Below are positions 39,701-49,587 of a DNA stretch of 64,000 nt, piece by piece. Position numbers and translations under genes: made by a program. Position 1 is the stretch's first letter. Each line of letters begins with the position of its first letter. A model generated the notes under the pieces. That model did not search any database and had not been told where the DNA came from. It worked only from the letters and a program-made list of their open reading frames with translations. Location: the NCBI GenBank assembly GCA_963966185.1, contig CAWZYM010000380.1, positions 480,001 to 544,000 on the forward strand. The letters are read 5' to 3'. Source of the DNA: Rhabditoides inermis. Taxonomy: Eukaryota > Nematoda > Chromadorea > Rhabditida > Rhabditidae.

Positions 39701-42488
39701 CCTGTTCGTCTCGATACAGGTACATCTACCATCCCTATCCCCCCACCCCTTCTCACAGGGCGCCGCGCTGTCCATTTTCCTCTTCGAATGGCTCTCGCCC
39801 TACTCATTCAACATGACAAAGTATCCGCCGCCTGGTGAGAATGATTGTATTGTATTTTTGATCATTTTTAGTGCACAGGCCGTTTTTGGGTCTTTTGCCA
39901 GCAACAGTTGAGTCTGTCATCTACATTCAAAAGAACTATTGATTGCAGACCACAAGTTCTCGCTGTGCCGCTCGTACTGGCTGGTGTGGGCGACGCTCTT
40001 TTCTGCCTCCGTCACCACCGGTAATAGTAATGTAGTAATACCATCCAAGACTTATTTTCCGACTGATGACATTTTATAAATCGATAAAAGAAAGCAAGAC
40101 GGACAGACAGACAGACAAAGTTTCGCCCACTGAATTGGCGAAATCAGCCAAGCGACGACTGTACAAGCGTTTCGTCTTTCCTATGGTAGATCCTCTATTG
40201 GCTATTTCACCCCTTGTCTGCAGACGTGCCCCGTTCGACTGTGGCCCGTCTGATGGCCCTCGTGTGGGCGGCGTTCGGACTCACCTTCCTCGCCGTCTAC
40301 ACAGCCAACCTTGCAGCGTTCATGATCACACGAGTACAGTACTACGACCTGACTGGCATACACGATCCACTTGTGAGTCACAAGCACAAAAAAAATACAA
40401 AGCAAAGAGAACAGAAGAACAAATAAGAAGAGCACAAAGAAAGAGTCGACAGAAAAAATGATATGTCTCTCCAGATTCTGCATCCCGAAGACCACAAGCC
40501 GCCGTTTCGCTTCGGAACAGTGGATGGTGGAAACACGCACGAGACCATGAAGAGGTGACGTGATTCGATAAAACGTTTCACTCGATAGCCGTTTCAGTAA
40601 TGGTCAGACTTTTCCAAAACGACTTCCACACGGGACTAAACTTGTGTTTACATTGTGTTTCGAAATCGTGTTTCCTGTTTCGAAAATGATCATACCTTTA
40701 GAAACTGGCACAGCATGAACCAGTACGTCTCCCGCAACAAGTTCTTCGTGACCAACGTGTCGGCGGGGGTGGAGGCAGTGAGGAACGAGTGAGTCACCGG
40801 ACAACTCATATAGTTTCATATGATACAGATAGGGGGTTCGTAGCTAACAAGTAGAGAAAAACTCGATTCTATCGCGCCTCAAACTCTCGCAATAACTTTC
40901 CATAGATGCTCAAACATGCAATCACGGAGAGAACAAAAGTCATAACGAGCTTGTGGATCTGTCGGGAAGCTAACTATGAACCCCCTTTGACCGAAAGTCT
41001 AGTCATCCTTGCAGACAACTGGACGCGTTTGTCTACGACGCTGTGGTGCTGGACTACTGGGCGGGCAAGGACGCCAACTGTGAACTCATGATGGTACGGT
41101 ATTATGTTTATGTATTTCCTCCTACCTCTTCTCATACTGAAACTATATATGTATTCTGCATGTACATAGATGATAGATTAAAGAGTGAGAGCGGATTTAA
41201 ATACATTACTTTGTTTCATCGCCATGACAACCACTTCCTCAGTTTAACTACATGGGTGTTTCTAGGTTGGCAAGTGGTCGGTGATGACGGGGTACGGTAT
41301 CGGATTTCCCAAGAACTCGCCCCATACACAGAGAGTCAACCAGCTCATGCTACAGTACCAGCAGAATGGTGAGACACAATAATGCTAGAAAGAACAGTTG
41401 CATTAGATAATAGGCCGAACACCAGTTTAAACAGAACACGTTTCTCTTGACTGATGTTACGAACACCAATTATGTACATTACAATACGATACATACAACC
41501 TATCAGGCGACCTGGAGCGTCTGCAGAACTTCTGGCTGACTGGGGCGTGTTCTCCGGACTCGCACAGCCAGACACACTCGGCGCCCCTCGGAATAGAAAA
41601 CTTCATGAGTGCATTCTTTCTACTCGCTGGCGGAATCGTGAGTCATCAAACATACAGCCACACTGATTTCAAGTTACACTGATTCTCCAGGACAGAACTT
41701 ATTTCAAATATGGCGTGCAAAGTTTGTGCGCTTATTTTCGTGATCGCTCGATATTTCATGTTCATTCGCATTATGTGTCAGATCTTCTCTCTGATCGTGC
41801 TTGGCTGCGAGTTCATCTACTGTCGCCACGTGCGCCGTCCACTGCAGAGACTCGACCCCCACGGATGGATCGGCATCATCAGCATGGTGCGAGTTGTTCA
41901 GAATGCACAGGACAGAATACCATACGTAATACGTATTAGGAAGAGTTGCAGGGCATGGGCAAGTCTCTGTCGTTCATCGAGGCAGTGAACCGTGTGCACG
42001 AGTGGAAGGCCAGGCAGCCGAGCCTCCACAATGTAGCCTCCCCGCCTAGCACCCCAAAGCACAGGTGGAAACAATGCACAAACTGTCTTTCATAAAACAA
42101 CAGTTTTACTTTTCTTCAGACGCTATGTAGTGACTAGTATAGGGACGGGCGCGTGGGCAGAAAAGACTGGGTGGCTGGCGACATGCCTCGCAATGGGAAA
42201 TGTGTCGCGTGAGGGGTGTATTTGTGTTTAAATATTTTCTTCCTAATTCTATGCGCTCTATACAGTGAAGGTACTTCCGACTCTCAGTGATGACTTTCGT
42301 AAAACACGTGCCCGTCTCTATACTAGTACTAGCATCACAAACAAATAACAATGTAAAACTAAACGTTGAACCACTTTTTCAGTGGTGACGGACTGCTGGA
42401 TGGGCGTGGGAGTGGTCGCCGGGGGCCGGCGCACGAGTCGAATGACTCGGAGGAGAACAAGTACCTCACTGTGCCCACGATAGAGTGA
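30148..42488 (+). CDS. NMDA-type ionotropic glutamate receptor, GluN2-like, 998 aa
   Basis: Thirty-two exons join in frame from ATG 30148 (Leu-rich signal peptide) to TGA 42486-42488. Order: amino-terminal domain ([19 protein letters not shown]); S1 ligand-binding half ([36 protein letters not shown]); M1; pore loop M2 ([13 protein letters not shown]); M3 ([10 protein letters not shown], the iGluR signature); S2 half ([42 protein letters not shown]); M4; a short ~110-residue tail ending TVPTIE. FRFGTV, the FEWLSP motif after M1 and the S2 blocks fit GluN2 best, with some GluN1/GluN3-like features in S1. The two Asn of the GluN2 pore tip (FNNSV) are Ser and Ala here. Pore-region exons: 39759-39834, 39949-40020, 40224-40372. 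The intron after 35154 appears to be GC-AG. Large introns house LINEs and a MITE. Confidence 0.88.
32690..33334 (-). mobile_element. 5'-truncated LINE, reverse transcriptase tail only
   Basis: The minus strand reads [18 protein letters not shown], then after a one-frame change [17 protein letters not shown] and [16 protein letters not shown], the C-terminal tail of a LINE polymerase closely similar to the 12-17 kb LINE (which has YPQRLQLLDLQTL). The 3' end near 32690 shares ACACGGCAATAAATA with that element, so both belong to related families. Intronic in the glutamate receptor gene. Confidence 0.75.
33717..33770. repeat. (AT)n microsatellite
   Basis: A run of TA dinucleotides ending in CACATATATG, immediately upstream of the acceptor of the exon beginning 33779 in the glutamate receptor gene. 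Confidence 0.8.
35465..37870 (-). mobile_element. 5'-truncated LINE with intact reverse transcriptase frame
   Basis: Inserted in the 3.6-kb intron of the glutamate receptor gene, antisense to it. It contains an uninterrupted polymerase frame (see the CDS entry), a ~280-bp 3' UTR and an ATT-rich 3' end near 35465. The endonuclease domain is missing, so the copy was probably truncated on insertion. It is the best-preserved and likely youngest LINE in the window. Confidence 0.8.
35747..37852 (-). CDS. LINE reverse transcriptase, 701 aa, endonuclease-less
   Basis: All polymerase blocks are in one frame: the post-endonuclease linker ([21 protein letters not shown]), [65 protein letters not shown], catalytic [27 protein letters not shown], then the C-terminal [10 protein letters not shown]. 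No stop or frameshift over 701 codons. The N-terminus begins where an endonuclease domain would normally end. It is not expected to be mobile on its own. Confidence 0.85.
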   Translation of the reverse strand: MDYRKGDYTAMCHDLAAVDWVSIFSICSDIDERYNKFIQHIQNSIDLRVPKRTVSSAKKFPKWLQKKKLHIRNLYDIQKRTRDPRHIDAYKNATKQYKKDVRCYFIERERNILRTASPTGYWNYIKNKTSEKSDIPNISDGSRSVSDDFERAQLFNKQFSDVFTRDNNAEFSVTDRTRAKLLDFDLEPDRVYEYLKRFKRKLSCGPDGIPSIVLQSLALVLALPLSILFKETLSTGNMPQLWKQSIVVPVHKKDNPSLVTNYRPISLTCTSCRVFERILVFEMRTHLWANNLISPQQHGFLNGRSTITQMVDYVSYLVKELGKNRIVDSIYLDLAKAFDTVCHRRLLQICESYGFGGDLLRWLTNYLIGRQQRVRINDSLSDWLEVLSGVPQGSVVGPLLFLLYVNDIGDFIKNCHFLMYADDLKLYLSSGTPGFEIKLELALHVISNFFKHRQMTLSVSKCECMHFGKQNPKKTYTCEGQSLRSVTNIRDLGIQLNYDLDPSSHLSKQIRKASALSTLVPKTFSYSQDLFKNFYMYKIRPILEYGSEVLCHMNISCCNDLEKVQRKFTKAILPKMCYVDRLRVLDLETLFLRRMKNSLSLAHSYIHGHIKADNPFTVASTASRSYRTRSNGLKLLTNAKTTVEQSFLTYTVVNVWNSLPSYVVSVHEKPLFRKKLNDLINFHSKNGTISTLLCINDTTRF
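37943..38273. mobile_element. MITE with ~115-bp terminal inverted repeats
   Basis: The left arm, starting AATATTATCTTTCAAAAG, is matched by the inverted right arm ending CTTTTGAAAGATAATATC. The arms share long blocks (GAGCAAAAGGACTGACATG and its complement, TGGAGACATGTG and its complement). About 100 bp of loop separates them. No coding capacity. It lies beside the LINE in the same glutamate receptor intron. No clear target-site duplication. Confidence 0.75.
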
Positions 42489-42821
42489 GGGGAGGGGGCT
42501 GTGCAGACACGAAGATGCAAGCAAGTTGTATTCATACTCATAAAACAAAGTTATTGTGGAGTATCCGAAATAAAGATTCACAAATTATGCACTTGTTAGT
42601 CTGTTCCTTCTCCGTCCAACATATTCCGACGTCGTAATTCTTGCTTTGATTTTTACTTGTTTGAACTGGTGAGCGCGAAATATTTTGACACGTTATGGCA
42701 ATAGAAGTGTATTCTATGTTCGCTCGTTCTCTATGCATATTTGTATTCTCTGGTTCCACAGTCACGCAATGTGAGTTGAGTGCTCGAATGAGTTAATCAA
42801 AAAACATCAGCATTTCTCAAT

Positions 42822-43410
42822 ATGGCTTGGCTTTCAGTAAGTTACATGTATTCTCATTTATAATATAAAAATGTTTTCAGCTCGTAGTAGTGGTTATTTT
42901 GAATCTTCTGGAAATTCCCATTGTGATTGTTGCAATACTAACAACGTTGATGCTGATTGTGCATCCTACCATACTGTCAACTTCTTTCCGTCGTCTTTTA
43001 ATTTTCACGACCGTTTGCGTAAGTATGAAACGCATGTGTGAAAGATTTTAACCGCATTTCAGAACATTGTCTTCTACTTCGTACAATTTATCGAAATCAA
43101 AATTCCTCAGCAAGTCGGCAGAAACAGCTGTCTTTATGAAGTTTTTGAGGTTCAAATGCATCGAGAAGACTATCACTGGCCTGTACTTTTGCAAATTGCA
43201 ATGTTGACAGTAATGTTTTTTCCCAGATGTTGACATGGGTTCACCTAATATATTACCACATCGGCTTTCACGTGTATACGTATACTGCTCTATTCGCTAC
43301 GAATCGATTCACTCAAGTGTGGCTGCCTTTACTGCACGAAAAGGTTCGTGTACCAACTTCATATCTGATCATCCGGTTGATGATGGTGGTGGCTAATGTA
43401 GTCATTCGCT

Positions 43411-43456
<46 letters not shown>

Positions 43457-45276
43457 CTGTTTGGTTCAAAAATGGTTTCCAGTTCTGGTCGAGATTCATT
43501 TGGCCCGCGCTTGCGTATACAATCCTTATCCCCTTTCCATTCACATACTTTTTGCTGTATGACAGCGAGCATGGAACATGGTGAGTCTCACGCCTCATCT
43601 CGTTTTCGCGTTGTTCTACACTTTTTTATCATTCAATTTTCCAAGAAATCTAAATGCACACAATAGGAACGCGTCTTCTTATCTCTGCTATAAACCCGTC
43701 ACGGATCAGTTTCTTATGATGACCACTTCGGTGGGTTGGGAGGAAGAGAAGGATAGAAGGAGAGTAGGTACCACAATGACATTTTCAGATGTTTGGATAT
43801 GGTAAAGCAAATAGTTCAATAATGTAGTTCATTTCAAGCTGATTTCAAAAATATATAATGTTCATAGGGTTCATCGTTCACATTGCGCTCAAATTCCGCG
43901 CGGCGCGCGCACCCGAGCGCGCGCTCACATAGGGAAAGTGCGACAGAGGGCGGCTAGATCAAATACTTATGCCGTCATCGATAGTTAAATTATGAATATA
44001 TTCGTTTATAATAGTAGCAATACGCTTTGTTTGATTGTAATCGATCAGTACTTGATGAAATACGTCTCTTATGACATCATTTTTCATTACTCTTTTTGGG
44101 CAATGGCGGCTAGATCAGAGAAAAATGACGTCATCATATCACTCTTTATCGATTTTTACTACTTTACAGGGTACATGATCCCATAAATAAAATATCGTTG
44201 GAATCAGCGCGAAAGGGCGAATCGTTCTATGCTAATTAGAGCACATCATGCGTCCAGTGAGAATATGTTACATGATTTCGCCTCACTCTCTACATCTTGC
44301 GTTGTGGTCCCTAGAAGGAGAGAGGGAGATAGGGAGCGTGAAAAAATCAGACAGTCACTGCAGAATCTGTCGCACACCTACAACTACATGATCCACGGTA
44401 CCGTCTACCTATTTGTCATGCTCCTCCTCTCCCTCTGTCTCAACACGGCCACTGTGCTCAGACTCGCATCCCGTCGACGCTACGTCACCACCTGTCAGTC
44501 GCAGTTCACAGTCGTATGAAGTAGTCATAACGCCTTCGAAACAACGTGTTTGATCTGCGTTTTGACTCACTGTAAAGTCGAAAATCTCAAAATTGGGTTT
44601 CGTAAACATGTATTCTGCTGTTCACTTTTCAGCGTCCTCCGTCGCTGCTAATATGGAGATGCGGTTGACCTACTTGGCGATGATATCTTTTGGAAACAGT
44701 CTGCTGACTGCGAGTATTGTGGTAACTTACCTAGGAGTGAGAGAGAGAATGGAAGTGATTTATTCAGCTGCTTATCACTTTTTCTACCATCACTCACGCT
44801 ACCGGATGGAACTGGGAACTACTCGGTGATATTATGGGCGTGAGTTTCTTTTTACGAGAGTTTCGGGTGCCCAGTTATCTCAAAGATATTTAATGAACTC
44901 TACACAGTTTCGATTCGCAAGCAGATTACTACGGTAGTTAAATACCTGATAACGGTGTGATAACGGACCGATTTCATATCCCATGTCACTAGAATTTATG
45001 AAAGGAGATAGAAAGAAGGAGAGAAAAAGTTAGAAAGAGAGAAAGAAAGAGAGGGGGGAGAGAGGGTGAGAGAGAAAGAGAGAGAGAGACTATCTATTTG
45101 CACAGTACGGAATGCCGATCACGACGGACCTGGTGGGTTTCTGTCAGCCGTTGTTCCTCCTCGCCATGTCTTCCCTCATCCGCTCTGCTCTCCTCCGCAC
45201 ACTCGGCCTCCCTGCCGCCCCGCCTCGCATACAACCCACACTCCCACCACTCCCATTCATGTCAATGTCAGGATAA
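42822..45276 (+). CDS. nematode-type serpentine chemoreceptor, coding exon split by a MITE
   Basis: Exons 42822-42836, 42881-43018, 43063-43209, 43227-43343, 43483-43580, 43667-43764 joined to 44323-44493, 44633-44721, 45106-45276. With the MITE and one target-site copy (43765-44322) excluded they give 1044 nt, 347 aa. Hydrophobic helices: VVVVILNLLEIPIVIVAIL, a segment from FYFVQFIEI, WVHLIYYHIGFHVYTYTALF, FIWPALAYTILIPFPFTYFL, YLFVMLLLSLCLNTATVL, LTYLAMISFGNSLLTASIV, and a last one around PLFLLAMSSLIRSALL. The C-terminal D-L-x5-P-L-F-L-L-x3-S-x2-R pattern is a hallmark of nematode SR chemoreceptors (Srg-like by eye; class not settled). The RRREGDRERE loop where the MITE sits is the third cytoplasmic loop. 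Confidence 0.7.
43765..44313 (+). mobile_element. Mutator-like MITE copy 1, in a chemoreceptor exon
   Basis: 549 bp with terminal inverted repeats TAGGTACCACAA and TTGTGGTCCCTA, flanked by a perfect 9-bp duplication GAAGGAGAG (43756-43764 and 44314-44322). About 85-90% identical by eye to 45958-46509. No transposase. The 9-bp duplication fits the Mutator superfamily. Removing the element plus one duplication leaves the chemoreceptor frame uninterrupted. Confidence 0.85.
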
Positions 45277-45539
45277 TGATAACTCTACCCTTCCACTGTC
45301 TCAGAACTCGTTTTGCAATTTGCGGTTTTGAATAAACATTTGAACTGGTTTGATTTTGATGTTGTGTTATATAATTGTATCATTGTGATCATGCAAGAAT
45401 TCCGCAACGAAAGCATGTAAAAACAACAAACCTAAAAAAAAATCATACTCGATGTATGCCATTTAGCAAAACCAACGACCGCCTCGCCTCTGTCGTATAT
45501 CGTATATATATATTTTTATTATACACTCTACTCTCGCTT
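45277..45539. other. short spacer between convergent genes
   Basis: The 263-bp spacer contains the 3' UTRs of the chemoreceptor (AATAAA at about 45331) and of the transporter. Nothing else is recognisable. Confidence 0.5.
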
Positions 45540-48500
45540 CTATATCTCGTGGTAGCTGCTGTGTTGGTCGTCGGACAGGTCTTCGACCGTGCCGTAGTTG
45601 GGGCGGATGAGGGACTGCGTGGTCGCGGCCCGGCTGCGACAGTGCGACAGACGACGCACGATCTGGTCCACCTGAGAAAGAGGGTCTCTCTCTCTCTTTC
45701 TCTCTTTCTCGCTCTCTCTCTCATACTCACGGAGAGCCCTTGTGTCTCCGGGAGTTGCAACCAGAGTAGAGCAGCTAGTCCGAGACACAGTAGGCCGAGG
45801 ACTATGAGGATCAATATAGAAAGAGACACAGGAAAAAGAGAGAAAGAGAAATCCACTTACTCGCATAGATAAACGCTCCCAACTTGACAAGCAGCGACGG
45901 AAACACGAATACCTCCACTGAACATAGAAAGATGGGCAGAAGTTGAGTGAACTGAAATAGGGACCACAATGAGATTTTCAGATGTGGACATATGGTATAG
46001 CAAATAATTCATCAATGTAGTACGTATCAAGGTGATTTCAAAAATATATAATGTTCATAGGGTTCATCATTCACATTGCGCTCTAATTCCGCGCGGTGCT
46101 CGCGCACCTGATCGCGCGCTTACATAGGGAAAGTGCAACAGAGGGCGGCTAGATCAAAGCACTGATGACGTCATCATTAGTTAAATTATGAATTTAATCG
46201 TTGATAATGATAGCGCTGCGCGTTGTGTGATTGTAATCGATCAATACTTGAGGAATTACGTCTCTTATGACATCATTTTTCATTATTCATTTTGGGCAAT
46301 GGCGGCTAGATCAAAGAAATATGACGTCATCATATCACTCTTTATCGATTTTCACTACTTTACAGGGTACATGATCCCATAAATGAAATACCGTTGGAAT
46401 CAGCGCGAAAGGGCGAATCGTTCTATGCTAATTAGAGCACATCATGCATCCAGTGAGAAAATGTTACATGATTTCGCCTCACTCTCTGCATCTCACGTTG
46501 TGGTTCCTAGAACTGAAACATTTACATTACGTAAGTCAGAACAGAGCATCAATAAACAATAAAAAAAACGCAGATAAACAAACTACAAACACATATCACT
46601 CACTTGCGCAATGGCGGCTCTAGTGTTGTGGGGGCACAGCTCACTTGTCATGATTGGAGCGAGCACGAGAAGACCCAGGTTCGAGGCGATCTGGGAGGAA
46701 CGCTACTGTCTTTCTCCATCTCACCCTCTTTATCTATCTATCTATCTATCTCCCCTCTCTCTATCTATCTTCTTCTCTCCCTCCCTCCCTCTCTCTCCTA
46801 CCTGCCCGATAAGTGCCCCACAGCAAGTTATCATCCAGCCGAGTGGTGACTGGAATCGATAGAATACGTTTCACAGCAATTATAAGGAAGAAGTTTCATT
46901 TTGAATCTAAATTGAGACATATCAATCGTGTTTAGACTATTCGACTCTAATATGTTCACAAACGGACATAGATCATGCCATCTCGGCAGAGCTTCGAACA
47001 TGATAGTTCGTGAGAACTGGTGATAAATGTGTTTCCATAGAGAACCACACCTTTCCGCCTCCACTGACAAAGTGACCGAGTCCGAATCCCGCCCACTCGA
47101 CTGCACACAGAAGAGCGACCGAGATGAAGAGGGGGCGGCGGCCTGAGACTCTCTCTCTCTCTCTCTCTCATTCTCTCCCCCTTCTTTCACTCATTATTTC
47201 TCTCTCTTGATTCCGATGTCATATTATAGTATCCTTTTTCTCAATGTATAACAATACCCAGTATCAACTCACCACTGCACTCTATGATCCACGGCGCGAG
47301 GAATCCGAATGGGAGTGTGAGGAGGGAGATGACCAGCAGGGCCCACGTCACCTGCAAAACGAGCAGATCATCGACCTGGAAACGTCGCGTACGTTTCCGG
47401 TTGTAGGTAAGGTAGCGTTCAGTATCTTCAAACCCTCCGATTTACAAAACAAACCCGAGCAGAGCTTCGAACATGGTAGTTCGTGAAACTGGTGATAGGT
47501 AAACGTGCGGTCAACATCTTTCCTCAATGACTTACAACGAAGAGATATTTGTATTGAACCCAGCGGCATCTAATCTGTTTCTCTCCCTCCCTCTCTATCT
47601 CCCTCTCTCTCTCCCACCTCAGCCGGTGCCATTCCCAACCCGCCTAGTATGGTGGTGAGGTACTGACTCTTGACGTTGATTGCTGACAGAACGGGCACGA
47701 ATGCACACAGCAACACTATGAACAGGGCGTATCTGGAAGAGGGAAGAAGTGAGTAGAGATGAGCTTGGAACACAACGGGCAGTCGATGGACGCTGTTATG
47801 GACATGGCACAAGAACGCGTCAAGTGATCAGAAGTGGTTCACACGATGCTCGCAGGCTAAGGAGTGACAACGCTCCAGATGATCTACGGAGAGTGAGTGA
47901 GTGAGTGAGTGAGTGAGTGAGTGAGTGAGTGAGTGAGTGAGTGAGTGAGTGAGTGAGTGAGTGAGTGAGTGAGTGAGTGAGTGAGTGAGTGAGTGAGTGA
48001 GTGAGTGAGTGAGTGAGTGAGTGAGTGAGTGAGTGAGTGAGTGAGTGAGTGAGTGAGTGAGTGAGTGAGTGAGTGAGTGAGTGAGTGAGTGAGTGAGTGA
48101 GTGAGTGAGTGAGTGAGTGAGTGAGTGAGTGAGTGAGTGAGTGAGTGAGTGAGTGAGTGAGTGAGTGAGTGAGTGAGTGAGTGAGTGAGTGAGTGAGTGA
48201 GTGAGTGAGTGAGTGAGTGAGTGAGTGAGTGAGTGAGTGAGTGAGTGAGTGAGTGAGTGAGTGAGTGAGTGAGTGAGTGAGTGAGTGAGTGAGTGAGTGA
48301 GTGAGTGAGTGAGTGAGTGAGTGAGTGAGTGAGTGAGTGAGTGAGTGAGTGAGTGAGTGAGTGAGTGAGTGAGTGAGTGAGTGAGTGAGTGAGTGAGTGA
48401 GTGAGTGAGTGAGTGAGTGAGTGAGTGAGTGAGTGAGCGAGAGAGAGGGACGGAGAGGAGAAAGGGAAGGTAGAAAAAAGAAAGAAAGGAAGGGAGAGAG

Positions 48501-48562
<62 letters not shown>

Positions 48563-48886
48563 TGACCGGAATGTGTGATGCTTGAGGATCTCTATGATGC
48601 CCGCCTGATGGTTCTCCTGCAGTCTCTCCCGCTCGAATTCTTCTTGGATCTCGTCTGAAACGATTTTATACAAATAAATTGACTTAATGTAACATAATGA
48701 CACATTAAAATGACATTTTGAAACTTAAATAAATATAAAAAATTGAGTCAAAGTTAAGTTATAGATTGTCAATATTGGAATATTCGATACTCACTCAAGT
48801 CACACTTGCTGCCGTGGTAGAACTCGACCGCATCGGAAGCAGCGAGGGTGTCATGGTACTGAATGGAATAGGAGAGTGTGGGGAAG

Positions 48887-48930
<44 letters not shown>

Positions 48931-49508
48931 GGGGAGAGAGAGAGAGAGAGAGGCGGAGTGAGAGTGAGAGTGAGGGAGATATGGAGATAGTGTGTGAGAG
49001 AGATGGAGCATGGAAAGAGAGATGGAGAGATAAAGGGATAGAGAGAGACAGCCACCTGAATGTATAGCTGTTTGGGGCTCTGTGGGAACTGGCTTCCAAT
49101 GATGAGATGGAGTATAGCCATTACTCCAGAGAAGGCGGGAAGCACAGGCCACAGATCGGCTGTGCCGAGAACTGAAAGCTATGTACTATCTCTCTCTCTC
49201 TCTCTCTCTCACTTTTCTCTCACTCTCTCTCTCTCTCTCACTCTCTCTCTCTCTCTCTTTCTCTCCTGTTTCTCTTCCCTCATTATCCCCTACCTTCTCT
49301 CTACTTATCTTTTTTCTTTATCATTTCATTTTCCCGATTTCTATGTTCGTAATTCATTCATTTTCTCTCTCTCACCATTTGGCAGGGTGAGTGGTATGAT
49401 GGCAGTCAGCATGACTATAGCTCCCGTGTTGAGGGCCACCGAGACCAGACCTGAAACGCCCTTTGTTCCCCCCTCTCCTCTCTCTCTCTCTCTCCCCCCC
49501 CCCCCCTC

Positions 49509-49587
<79 letters not shown>

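Noticed and set aside
47828..48703. 291-codon frame with repeated Leu-Thr-His-Ser
   Set aside because: Produced by the (GTGA)n array, whose 4-bp period reads open in several frames.
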